From: Candidatus Thermokryptus mobilis
GTDB taxonomy: Bacteria > Bacteroidota > Ignavibacteria > Kryptoniales > Kryptoniaceae
DNA: 61,091 nucleotides
Assembly: GCF_900070205.1 (NCBI RefSeq)
Contig: NZ_FAOO01000003.1
Coordinates: 41,712 to 102,802, forward strand
Direction: 5' to 3'
The notes beneath the pieces are model-generated. The model was not told the origin of the DNA and did no database searches. It worked only from the letters and a program-made list of their open reading frames with translations. How positions within the stretch are numbered: position 1 is the first letter of the stretch; every line of letters begins with the position of its first letter. Position numbers and translations under genes: made by a program. Below, in pieces: positions 8,753-17,189 of this stretch.

Positions 8753-10138
8753 ATGGATGCCATTGCAAGCCTTGAAAAGCAAAAAGTAGCGATAAGTTCC
8801 GTCATCGCTGCGGTTTTTCTTACAGTTTTAAAACTAATTGTTGGTTTGATGACGGGAAGTCTGGGAATACTATCTGAGGCTGCTCATAGCGGTCTTGATC
8901 TTGTCGCTGCTGCTTTAACTTACTTTGCTGTCAAAATCGCAGATAAACCCGCCGATAGGGAACATACCTACGGGCACGGAAAGTTTGAGAATCTATCAGC
9001 GCTTTTTGAGACATTGCTCCTTGTTGTGACATGTGGATGGATAATTTATGAAGCCGTAAATAGAATTTTCTTCCACGAGGTTCATATAGAAGTTAATTTT
9101 TGGAGTTTCGCTGTCATAGTCACTGCGATAATAGTTGATTATTCAAGGTCAAGGATTCTTTTTAAAGCCGCGAAGAAATATAATAGTCAAGCGCTTGAAG
9201 CCGATGCTTTACACTTTAGCACGGATATTTTAAGTTCAGGGGTCGTTATAGTTGGTCTAATTGGGGCTGGTTTTGGTTTCCACAAGGCGGACGCTTTTGC
9301 TGCTCTTGTCGTCTCTGGTATAGTGATGTGGATAAGTTTTCGCCTTGGAAAAAGGACAATTGACATGCTCACCGATAGAATCCCTGATGTCGGTTTGGTT
9401 GATAAGGTAAGAGAGGAGGTTTTAAAGATTGATGGTGTCGTCAACTGCAGAAACATACGAATAAGACAAGCAGGCTCAAAATCATTCGTTGATATGGTCG
9501 TTGATATAAAAAGGACGATACCTTTTGAACAGGCGCACCAGATAATGAATTTGATTGAGGAGAGGATAAAAAAGATGATGCAAAATGTTGACATAGTTAT
9601 TCACGCTGAACCGATTGAAACCGATGACGAGACAGTGATTGACAAAATAAGGATGATACTTATACATTCTGGGATGTCGGCGCATAACATTGAGGTCCAA
9701 AAGGTGAAAGATAGATATTTCGTTGATTTACATCTTGAATGTAAGGAAAAGCAAACACTTGAAGAGGCACACGAGATCGCCAATCAAATTGAAGACGCAA
9801 TTAAAAATAAAATTGAAAATGTTGAGAGAATTTCAATCCATATTGATGAGGAAAGCGATATGATAAAGGAGACGAAAATCGTTAATGACAGGTGCGAGGA
9901 TATGGTTCAGCGGATAGTTTCAATTGCGAGGTCACATAAGGGCGTCATTGACTGTAAAGATATAACCGTGATGGAAATTGACGGTAAATATAAAGTTACG
10001 ATGAATTGCCTCCTTGATAAGTCGCTAACCCTTTCCGAGGCGCATGAGATTGCAACGACGATTGAAAATCAAATTTATCTTGATATAAAGGAAGTTTCAA
10101 AGGTCATAGTTCATGCCGAGCCAGAAAATAAAACTTGA
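8753..10138 (+). CDS. Cation diffusion facilitator with three tandem C-terminal domains
   Basis: This 461-residue protein has a normal CDF membrane domain (six hydrophobic segments, about 12-200) with metal-site motifs SEAAHSGLD in helix 2 and DALHFSTD in helix 5, plus the TYGHGKFE loop. CDF proteins exchange Zn, Fe, Mn or similar ions for protons. Normal members end about 90 residues later, but here the cytoplasmic ferredoxin-like domain occurs three times (about 208-290, 295-370, 378-461). Each copy shows the same helix motif: EQAHQIMNLIE, EEAHEIANQIE, SEAHEIATTIE. It opens a tightly packed gene run ending at the phosphatase at 18774. Metal specificity cannot be read from the sequence. Confidence 0.92.
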   Translation: MDAIASLEKQKVAISSVIAAVFLTVLKLIVGLMTGSLGILSEAAHSGLDLVAAALTYFAVKIADKPADREHTYGHGKFENLSALFETLLLVVTCGWIIYEAVNRIFFHEVHIEVNFWSFAVIVTAIIVDYSRSRILFKAAKKYNSQALEADALHFSTDILSSGVVIVGLIGAGFGFHKADAFAALVVSGIVMWISFRLGKRTIDMLTDRIPDVGLVDKVREEVLKIDGVVNCRNIRIRQAGSKSFVDMVVDIKRTIPFEQAHQIMNLIEERIKKMMQNVDIVIHAEPIETDDETVIDKIRMILIHSGMSAHNIEVQKVKDRYFVDLHLECKEKQTLEEAHEIANQIEDAIKNKIENVERISIHIDEESDMIKETKIVNDRCEDMVQRIVSIARSHKGVIDCKDITVMEIDGKYKVTMNCLLDKSLTLSEAHEIATTIENQIYLDIKEVSKVIVHAEPENKT

Positions 10139-10144
10139 AGAGTG

Positions 10145-10996
10145 ATGAAAAAAATCAAACCGATGTGGGTTTTCAAGTCATATAAGGATTATAAAATTTG
10201 GAAGATTTTCCCAACAAGGCATGATAAAATTCTTTGCGAGCTTAGGGATTTGAACAAGAGGGTCACAAGTTTTGTTTGTCTTTCAATTTATAATGGCAAT
10301 AAAATTTGGGAAAAGTCCGACTTTGAAGAGCCGTGGTGGATTCAAATTGCAGATGTTGACGATGATATTTTCTTCCTTTGCGAGTTTAAAAGACCTGATT
10401 TACCAGCCCAAGGTAAAACTTATGCTGTTAGTTCATCAAGTGGGGAAGTTTTATGGAAGGATGACGAATTTGACTTTATGTTCGCTTTGGACGGGAGGGT
10501 TTATGGCGTTAGAAATTTAATTGACAGTAGATTTTATTTTGTGGTTGATGCAAGAACTGGCGAGATATTAGAGACATATGGTGATGAAAAAGCTGAAGAG
10601 ATAAACGAATTGAGAAACGAGAAAATCAAAAGTATGGAATTCATTGAGACATCAATATCATTTGATGAGTATCATCCTGATTATGAAACAGCGAAGGGAC
10701 TGGTTGATTCTTTTGTAAATGATGGCGACCCGAGATTTCCCCCCGAGGTTTTGGTAAAGGAGAACATTTCACTGATAAATTACCACATTGCGCGTGGAGT
10801 TAAAGCAGGTTCAGAGAGGTTCAAAAATGTTTTGAAGATAGTTGAAATTAACACTGGGAAACTTCTCTATCAAGATGTCCTTTATGATGATTTGTCTTTC
10901 TTCATACCTGATGCTTTCTTTTGCAAGGATGACTTTGTTTTCTATGTACGAGAACAAATTGAACTTATAGCAATAAAATTGCCACATCAAATATGA
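10145..10996 (+). CDS. DUF4905-like conserved protein
   Basis: A 283-residue soluble protein without a signal peptide. It has repeated short strands ending in W/Y with intervening DGR, SGEVLWKDD and TGEILETYGD turns, resembling beta-propeller blades of the PQQ type. From memory it resembles the Bacteroidota/Chlorobi family DUF4905, of unknown function; I could not check this. A GTG three bases upstream (10142) is an alternative start; the ATG is preferred. The stop overlaps the start of the yjbQ gene (ATGA), so the two are coupled. Its role relative to the CDF transporter and thiamine gene is unknown. Confidence 0.75.
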   Translation: MKKIKPMWVFKSYKDYKIWKIFPTRHDKILCELRDLNKRVTSFVCLSIYNGNKIWEKSDFEEPWWIQIADVDDDIFFLCEFKRPDLPAQGKTYAVSSSSGEVLWKDDEFDFMFALDGRVYGVRNLIDSRFYFVVDARTGEILETYGDEKAEEINELRNEKIKSMEFIETSISFDEYHPDYETAKGLVDSFVNDGDPRFPPEVLVKENISLINYHIARGVKAGSERFKNVLKIVEINTGKLLYQDVLYDDLSFFIPDAFFCKDDFVFYVREQIELIAIKLPHQI

Positions 10997-11412
10997 AAGT
11001 CATTACCGAAAGAATAACCGTTTCAACCCGTGGTTTTAACGATATAATTGACATAACAGGCGAAGTTGAATCTGTAGTCAAGAAACATCAAGTTAAGAAT
11101 GGTAATGTGACGGTTTTTGTCTCAGGTTCAACTGCTGGGGTAACTACCATTGAATATGAACCCGGTCTTTTAAAAGACCTTCCTGAGGCATTTGAGAGAA
11201 TCGCTCCAATGGGAAGGCGTTATCATCATGACTCACGCTGGGGAGATGATAATGGTTACGCTCATGTGAGAGCTTCAATTCTTGGAGCATCTTTAACAGT
11301 TCCATTTTCGGATGGGAAATTGCTCCTTGGCACTTGGCAACAAATTGTCGTTGTTGATTTTGACAATCGCCCAAGGACGAGGAATTTGGTCATTCAAATA
11401 ATTGGTGAATAA
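10993..11412 (+). CDS. YjbQ-family protein (UPF0047; secondary thiamine-phosphate synthase)
   Basis: The 139-residue product is a full-length YjbQ-type protein with the family block HHDSRWGDDNGYAH followed by ASILG and a GTWQQIV segment. YjbQ proteins have weak thiamine-phosphate synthase activity in vitro and rescue thiE mutants when overproduced; their natural role is debated. It starts on the ATGA overlap with the previous gene and ends one base before the start of thiL. That pairing with the thiamine-phosphate kinase is suggestive of a real role in thiamine metabolism here. Confidence 0.9.
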   Translation: MKVITERITVSTRGFNDIIDITGEVESVVKKHQVKNGNVTVFVSGSTAGVTTIEYEPGLLKDLPEAFERIAPMGRRYHHDSRWGDDNGYAHVRASILGASLTVPFSDGKLLLGTWQQIVVVDFDNRPRTRNLVIQIIGE

Positions 11413-11413
11413 A

Positions 11414-12481
11414 ATGGATAGCAACTTCACAGATATCTCAATGATTGGTGAGTTCGGGTTAATTGCGAGGTTAAGTCAGATAGTTCAACCGTATCGTGAT
11501 ACTTTAATCGTAAAGGGCATTGGTGATGATGCTGCTGTTTATATCCCAGCGGATGGAAAAGTTCAAGTCGTGACAACGGATGCACTAATTGAGGGGGTTC
11601 ATTTTGACTTGACATATGTGTCAATGAGAAATCTTGGGTGGAAATCAATGGCGGTTAATTTAAGTGACCTTTGTTCTATGCTTGCTATTCCGAGATATGC
11701 TTTAATTACTATTGCCATCCCGAGGAAGATTTCGGTTGAGATGATTGAGGATTTTTATTTAGGCGTGAAGTCGGCTTCAAATGAATTTAATTTTGCTGTA
11801 ATTGGTGGAGATACAACAACGACCTTCGGAAATATGGCTATTTCAGTAACAATGATAGGTGAGGCGGAAAAAGACTTTATCCCGTATCGTAGCGGTGCGA
11901 AAGTCGGTGATTATATCTGCGTAACAGGAAAACCAGGTTTATCGTATGCAGGATTGAAGATACTTATACGCGAAAAGAAAAAATTTCTTGAATCGGAAGA
12001 TAAGGAAAATTTCAAACCAAATTTTGAACCATTTTTGAAAGCAATTGAAAAACATCTTAAACCCATCCCGAGATTTGATGTCGTCAATAAAATGATAAAT
12101 GAAAAAGTGAAAGTAAACGCAATGATTGATATAAGCGATGGTTTGTCTTCGGATTTGTTGCATATATGTCGGCAAAGTGGCGTTGGAGCTGAAATTTACG
12201 AAACAAGTTTGCCGATTGATGATATGGTGAAGAAGGTCGCGGAAGAATTCGGAGAAGATTATTTGAATTACGCTCTTTATGGTGGCGAGGACTATGAACT
12301 TTTATTTACTGTTTCCGAGTCGGAGTTAAAGAAACTTGATGCTCTTGCTGATGATGTGAAAGTAATTGGAAGAATCCTTGATCGTGAGCAGGGGATAAAG
12401 TTGATAAAGTCAGATAATAGCCAAAGAGACCTTGAAGCCGGGGGATGGGACCATTTTAAAATAAAGTCGCAAAGTTTATGA
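11414..12481 (+). CDS. thiL: Thiamine-monophosphate kinase ThiL
   Basis: A 355-residue ThiL of the AIR-synthase/PurM superfamily, which phosphorylates thiamine monophosphate to thiamine diphosphate with ATP. Diagnostic motifs are GIGDDAAV (36-43), TDALIEGVHF (55-64), AVNLSDLCSM and VIGGDTTT, with the C-terminal DISDGLSSDL and YGGEDYELLF. In-frame TTG and GTG codons occur just upstream (11402, 11405), but they lie inside the end of yjbQ and the ATG at 11414 fits the family start. Its TGA overlaps the start of the subtilase gene. Confidence 0.95.
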   Translation: MDSNFTDISMIGEFGLIARLSQIVQPYRDTLIVKGIGDDAAVYIPADGKVQVVTTDALIEGVHFDLTYVSMRNLGWKSMAVNLSDLCSMLAIPRYALITIAIPRKISVEMIEDFYLGVKSASNEFNFAVIGGDTTTTFGNMAISVTMIGEAEKDFIPYRSGAKVGDYICVTGKPGLSYAGLKILIREKKKFLESEDKENFKPNFEPFLKAIEKHLKPIPRFDVVNKMINEKVKVNAMIDISDGLSSDLLHICRQSGVGAEIYETSLPIDDMVKKVAEEFGEDYLNYALYGGEDYELLFTVSESELKKLDALADDVKVIGRILDREQGIKLIKSDNSQRDLEAGGWDHFKIKSQSL

Positions 12482-14346
12482 AGAAAATTTTCATCCTGAT
12501 TTTTTTCTGGTCGTTTCTTTTCGCTTATGAAGGTGAAGAAAAGTATTGGATTGTCTTTAAAGATAAAGGGATTTATGAGAATGTTTCGCTTGCAAAGGGA
12601 AGCGTTGTTTATGAAAGATTAAAGGGGTCAATTTCAAGGAGGGCTTTTGAAAGGAGATTGAAAGTCGTTAAGGATGAGTCAAAGGTTTTTGATTATTATG
12701 ACATTCCAGTTTATGAGGAATATGTGAATAGAATTAAGTCGCTTGGTATAAAGATAAATGTAATCTCAAAGTGGCTCAACGCTGTGAGCGCATTTCTTGA
12801 TAGCGAAAAAATTAACATAGTTAAGTCACTGCCTTTTGTAGCGTCTGTAAGCCCAGTTGCAAAAAGCGTTAGGACATATGTTGATGTTTATGACTATGGA
12901 CCGTCAGAGCGACAGATAAGATTATCCGGGGTTAAGAAGTTGCACGAGATGAACATCGTTGGAAAGGATGTTATCGTTGGAGTTATGGATACTGGTTTTA
13001 GACTATCGCATGAGTCGCTTGTAAATGTTGATGTTTTGGCTGAGTATGATTTTATATTTAACGATTCAACGACGGCAAATTCACCTCAAGATTCACCAAA
13101 TCAGGATTTTCATGGTACGCTTGTTCTATCGGTTCTTGGGGGAAAGAAGGAGGGCAAGATTTATGGTGTCGCACCAGGGGCTAAATTTGTACTTGCTAAA
13201 ACGGAGGATGTGAGAAGCGAGACGCCAGTAGAAGAGGATAACTGGGTCAGAGCTATTGAGTGGATGGATTCACTCGGGGTTGATGTTGTTTCAAGTTCGC
13301 TTGGATATATTGATTGGTATACCTACAAGGATATGGATGGGAACACGGCAAAAATAACAAAAGCTGCGGACATCGCATTTCAAAAGGGAATTGTTGTTGT
13401 TAATTCCGCCGGGAACGAAAGGAACACTCCATGGAAGTATATCGTTGCTCCTGCGGATGGGAAATATGTGATAGCTGTTGGCGCTGTTGATTCAACTGGG
13501 AGAGTTGCTTCTTTTAGTTCTATGGGGCCAACTTATGACGGAAGAATAAAACCAGATGTTTGTGCGCTTGGCGTTTCTGTTTTCGGTGCTTCAACTGGTT
13601 CAACTTCAAGTTATGTTTATGCTTCTGGGACATCGCTTTCTTGTCCAATTGTAGCTGGAATCGCTGCTTTAATTTTATCAACTCATCCCGAACTTAACTC
13701 TTTTGATGTAAGGGATGCAATAAGAAACACCGCAAGCAGAGCGAATAACCCAGATAATGACTACGGTTGGGGCGTTGTTGATGCTCTTTCATCTGCTTTG
13801 TATCACGGACCAATTTTGAGCAATTTCCCGGAAATAAAGGAAAACGTAAATGGTTATGAGATATCCGTTTATGCTATGTCCAAAAGCGGGATAAAGGAGA
13901 TTTTCATAATGGCAAACAATCAAAAAGTTCCGATGTACCCTGTTTCCGAAAATAAATTCGCTGGCGTGTTAAGTTCGCTACCGCCTCAATTTTCAATTTT
14001 TGTCATTGACAATCAAAATAAGACCAACATCTTGACGACATATCTTGAGTCAAAACCGCCTGACAAGTTTTATCTTTCCCAGAATTTTCCCAACCCGTTC
14101 AACTCCAAAACGATTTTTCTTCTTGATGTATCTGAGCCAGTTCAGGTAGAAATTTCAATTTATAATATCCTCGGTCAAAAGGTTAGGACGCTTGAAAATA
14201 GATTTTTTTCGCAACCTATCAGAGGTTATAGGATAGTTTGGGATGGGAAAGATGAGGAAGGGAGAAATTTGCCAAGTGGTGTTTATTTTTGCAGGCTTGA
14301 GTCGGAGAAATTTAAAACTGTCCGAAAGGTTGTTTTGATGAGATGA
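12478..14346 (+). CDS. Subtilisin-like serine protease with T9SS sorting domain
   Basis: This 622-residue protein begins with a signal peptide (residues 1-17), then an inhibitor-like propeptide, then a peptidase S8 domain with catalytic Asp171 (VMDTGF), His212 (FHGT) and Ser386 (SGTSLSCP) and oxyanion Asn313 (SAGN). The C-terminal 90 residues form a beta-sandwich T9SS sorting domain: NFPNPFN, NILGQKVRTL, VWDGKDEEGRNLPSGVYF and a basic end. It should be secreted or attached to the outer surface. Oddly it sits, overlapping on both sides, between thiL and the regulatory phosphatase gene. Confidence 0.93.
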   Translation: MKKIFILIFFWSFLFAYEGEEKYWIVFKDKGIYENVSLAKGSVVYERLKGSISRRAFERRLKVVKDESKVFDYYDIPVYEEYVNRIKSLGIKINVISKWLNAVSAFLDSEKINIVKSLPFVASVSPVAKSVRTYVDVYDYGPSERQIRLSGVKKLHEMNIVGKDVIVGVMDTGFRLSHESLVNVDVLAEYDFIFNDSTTANSPQDSPNQDFHGTLVLSVLGGKKEGKIYGVAPGAKFVLAKTEDVRSETPVEEDNWVRAIEWMDSLGVDVVSSSLGYIDWYTYKDMDGNTAKITKAADIAFQKGIVVVNSAGNERNTPWKYIVAPADGKYVIAVGAVDSTGRVASFSSMGPTYDGRIKPDVCALGVSVFGASTGSTSSYVYASGTSLSCPIVAGIAALILSTHPELNSFDVRDAIRNTASRANNPDNDYGWGVVDALSSALYHGPILSNFPEIKENVNGYEISVYAMSKSGIKEIFIMANNQKVPMYPVSENKFAGVLSSLPPQFSIFVIDNQNKTNILTTYLESKPPDKFYLSQNFPNPFNSKTIFLLDVSEPVQVEISIYNILGQKVRTLENRFFSQPIRGYRIVWDGKDEEGRNLPSGVYFCRLESEKFKTVRKVVLMR

Positions 14347-16355
14347 AGGGAGAAAACTCCGAAACAAAATTTTTGGGGCTTGGGCAGATATTATTTGCTT
14401 CTTTTCTCGTCTTCGTTCTCCTCGCTGTGACGCTAATTAAAAAGGTTTGGCCTTGGGCACCTTTTGACTTTATATCAGAGATTTTGTTGGTTGCCCTTCT
14501 GATAACATTTATGTTAATTGTTCAACCGTTTGCGAAGAAGTTTGAGGGGAACCCGGTTGAAGCTCTGAAATTCATCAGCGCTTTTTTATTCTCACTCATC
14601 TTGATTTCGTTTGTATTCAAAAACCTGATCAATGTCACAAGACAAAATAACATCGTGGTTCCATCGCGTTACAGCGATGTTGTAATGACTAACCTGTTCA
14701 GTGTTATTTACATTTTTTTGGTTGCCGTCATTTTTTCAATTTTTATGAAGGTTTTGTTCCTTGGCAGAGGAAGAGAAGTTAAAGTTAAATTCATTTTAAC
14801 GCTTGCCTTTTTCGCCTTTTATCAATCTTTTACCGATTTATTTGAATCGCTAGGCAAAATGTTAAGAGTGGTTGTCTTTGAGCCGGGAATTGCGATGATT
14901 ATCCAGTTCTTTTTATTTATGTGGATTTCCATCAGGATTCCATGGGTGATAAGTTTGAGAAAGCGTGAAAAATATCTCGTCTTATTGTTTTCTTCACTTA
15001 CTTTTATCTTTGTCATATTTCACGGTAGCCCTCTAATAACTGGCGGAGGTGCTGAGGCGTTGCGTTTTTATTCACCGCTGTTTTTCTCTTTCGCTCATTA
15101 TTATTTTGACACATTTGTAGGGGTTTATTCTTTTTTTGTTTTCATAAGCACAATTTTTCATCTTCCAACAACTGAAATTTACGAGCGAAAGGTTGCGGAA
15201 CTTTCAACTTTGCAAAACATCGGCAAACTCGTCGCACAAATGCTTGACATCAGGGAGTTTTCTGAGACAGCTTTAAAAATCGCTATGGAGATGACAAATT
15301 CAAAATCGGCTTTGATTGAAATTAAACTTGCTGAAAACGAAATAATTTGCAATGGAATCGGAACTGATACTGAAAAGCTGAAAGAAATAACAGCGGATAA
15401 AAATCTTGATGAACATCTCGTCGTTAGTTTTGAGGATGGGGATATTTTGATTGCCCCTCTTATCGCTCACGGGAAAACCTCCGGTTATTTATCTTTGATG
15501 AAAAAGGAAGGTAGATTTGACGCTGATACTCTAAACCTTGCGCTTGCTTTTGCAGATCAAATCGCTATAGGCGTTGAGAATTATAAGCTTGTCATGGAAT
15601 CAATTGAGAAAGAAAGATTGCTGAGGGAGTTTGAACTTGCAAGGCAGATTCAGAAGAAGCTCCTTCCTGCGGTTCTCCCAAAGTCAAATAAGTTTGAGAT
15701 GTCGGCGCTATCTTCGCCCGCTTTTGAAGTAGGCGGTGATTATTACGACTTCGTTATTCACAGTGATGGAAACCTGTCTTTTATCGTTGCAGATGTTTCT
15801 GGCAAAGGGGTTTCGGCAGCTTTTTATATGGCTGAGATAAAAGGGATTTTTCAGTCAATTTCAAAAATTTACAAGAATCCGACCGAGTTCTTGCTTGCGT
15901 TCAACGATGCAGTATATGGTCATGTTGATAAAAAGTTTTTCATAACCTTGATTTATGCTTACTTTGATGTGAAGAACGGTTCAATTCAAATTGCAAGGGC
16001 GGGACATCTTCCCCCGATATTTGTCAGAGGAAAGAAAGTTGAATTTCTTAAGCCACCAGGACCTGGAATTGGTCTTATGGAGACGAAGATGTTTGAAAGG
16101 TATATAAAACCGGTTAAATTAAAACTTGAAAAGGACGACTTGCTTATTTTTTATAGCGATGGTGTTATTGAGGCGATGAATAAAAGTTGGGAGGAGTTCG
16201 GCTATAACAGGTTCGCTGATTTTGTTTTGAAAATTTCAAAAGAAGAAACGGAAAAAATAACACGGTTGATTTTTGAAGAAATTGAAAAATATCGGGAAGG
16301 TGAGCAAACATTTGCGGATGATTTGACGATTTTGGCAATCAAGTGGAAAAAATAA
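14343..16355 (+). CDS. Membrane SpoIIE-type protein phosphatase (RsbU-like) with GAF domain
   Basis: A 670-residue protein with several hydrophobic segments (about 12-275), a GAF-like domain (about 285-410), a short linker helix (FELARQIQKKLLP) and a PP2C/SpoIIE phosphatase domain (about 435-670). Metal-binding acidic residues lie in GGDYYDFV, IVADVSGKGVSAAF, FYSDGVIEAMN and FADDLTILAI. Such enzymes dephosphorylate STAS-domain antagonists and so release a sigma factor or other target. The next two genes encode a STAS antagonist and an RsbW-like kinase, so the substrate is probably encoded next door. The membrane and GAF parts are the likely signal input. Confidence 0.92.
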   Translation: MKGENSETKFLGLGQILFASFLVFVLLAVTLIKKVWPWAPFDFISEILLVALLITFMLIVQPFAKKFEGNPVEALKFISAFLFSLILISFVFKNLINVTRQNNIVVPSRYSDVVMTNLFSVIYIFLVAVIFSIFMKVLFLGRGREVKVKFILTLAFFAFYQSFTDLFESLGKMLRVVVFEPGIAMIIQFFLFMWISIRIPWVISLRKREKYLVLLFSSLTFIFVIFHGSPLITGGGAEALRFYSPLFFSFAHYYFDTFVGVYSFFVFISTIFHLPTTEIYERKVAELSTLQNIGKLVAQMLDIREFSETALKIAMEMTNSKSALIEIKLAENEIICNGIGTDTEKLKEITADKNLDEHLVVSFEDGDILIAPLIAHGKTSGYLSLMKKEGRFDADTLNLALAFADQIAIGVENYKLVMESIEKERLLREFELARQIQKKLLPAVLPKSNKFEMSALSSPAFEVGGDYYDFVIHSDGNLSFIVADVSGKGVSAAFYMAEIKGIFQSISKIYKNPTEFLLAFNDAVYGHVDKKFFITLIYAYFDVKNGSIQIARAGHLPPIFVRGKKVEFLKPPGPGIGLMETKMFERYIKPVKLKLEKDDLLIFYSDGVIEAMNKSWEEFGYNRFADFVLKISKEETEKITRLIFEEIEKYREGEQTFADDLTILAIKWKK

Positions 16356-16366
16356 TTGAGGGAGAA

Positions 16367-16759
16367 ATGAGAAAAAGAGAAAAAAATTTTGATGTTCTTG
16401 TAAGTGATAAGAATTCAATCAAGATTTTGAAGTTGAAGGGCTATCTTGACGCTTATACCTCGCTACAGCTTGAGCAGATGTTCAGAGACCTTATAAATTC
16501 TGGAAATTTCAAGTTCGTTGTGAATATGAAGGATTTATCTTACATAAGTAGTGCTGGCTTTGGAGTTTTTATGGCTTTTGTTGACGAGACAAGAAAAAAT
16601 AAAGGTGATATAAAGTTTTCCTGTCTGTCTGAAAAAATAGATGAGATATTTGACCTTCTCGGATTTAAGCATATATTTGAGGTTTATAAAAGTGATGAAG
16701 AGGCGATAAAATCTTTTGAGAAAGTGAGGGGCAGGGATGCCAAAAAGAGGAGAAAATAA
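16367..16759 (+). CDS. STAS-domain anti-sigma factor antagonist
   Basis: A 130-residue single STAS domain like SpoIIAA/RsbV. The phosphorylatable serine is expected in YISSAGFG; by alignment with SpoIIAA it is Ser62, while the usual preceding Asp is Ser61. Dephosphorylated antagonist binds the RsbW-like kinase and frees its target. The frame is open back to 16343, but GAGGGAG at 16358-16364 favours ATG 16367. The next gene starts 23 bases before this one ends, giving strong coupling of antagonist and kinase. Confidence 0.92.
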   Translation: MRKREKNFDVLVSDKNSIKILKLKGYLDAYTSLQLEQMFRDLINSGNFKFVVNMKDLSYISSAGFGVFMAFVDETRKNKGDIKFSCLSEKIDEIFDLLGFKHIFEVYKSDEEAIKSFEKVRGRDAKKRRK

Positions 16760-17189
16760 AGAGCTTAAAATAGACAGCCGGCTTGAAAACCTTCACAAGG
16801 TTCGTGAATTTATAAGAAAGAATGCAATTAAATTCGGATTTGATGAGATTGAAGCAGAAAAAATTGTCTTGGCGGTTGATGAAGTGTGCACGAATTCTAT
16901 TAAGCATTCATATAGAAATAAGCCAGACGGTGAGATTAAAATTGAAGTTAAAGAGGAAAAAGATAGGTTTGTCATCATCATCTCATATGGTGGTTTGCCG
17001 TTTGATCCTTCAAAGGTTAAAATTGAATCGCCAGTTGAGAAGTTCAAGCGGACTGGAAAAGTTAAAAGAGGGAAATTGGGGATGTTTATAGTCCATAGTT
17101 TTATGGATGATGTTAAATATGAATCCAAGGGAGATGAAAATGTTGTAGTTTTAATAAAATTTTTGGGTAGAGATGAGAAGCGAAGATGA
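16737..17189 (+). CDS. RsbW-like anti-sigma/serine kinase (GHKL ATPase)
   Basis: A 150-residue HATPase_c_2 domain protein. The N box is visible at EVCTNSIKHS (Asn53) and the G2 loop at GKLGMFIVHSFMD (112-124). The G1 box, normally D-x-G-x-PFDP, reads Y84-G-G-L-PFDP: the Asp that contacts adenine is replaced by Tyr. Either nucleotide is bound differently or the protein acts mainly as a binding partner. Function inferred from neighbours: it should phosphorylate or at least sequester the adjacent STAS protein. The sigma factor or other target is not in the window. It overlaps both adjacent genes. Confidence 0.88.
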   Translation: MPKRGENKELKIDSRLENLHKVREFIRKNAIKFGFDEIEAEKIVLAVDEVCTNSIKHSYRNKPDGEIKIEVKEEKDRFVIIISYGGLPFDPSKVKIESPVEKFKRTGKVKRGKLGMFIVHSFMDDVKYESKGDENVVVLIKFLGRDEKRR

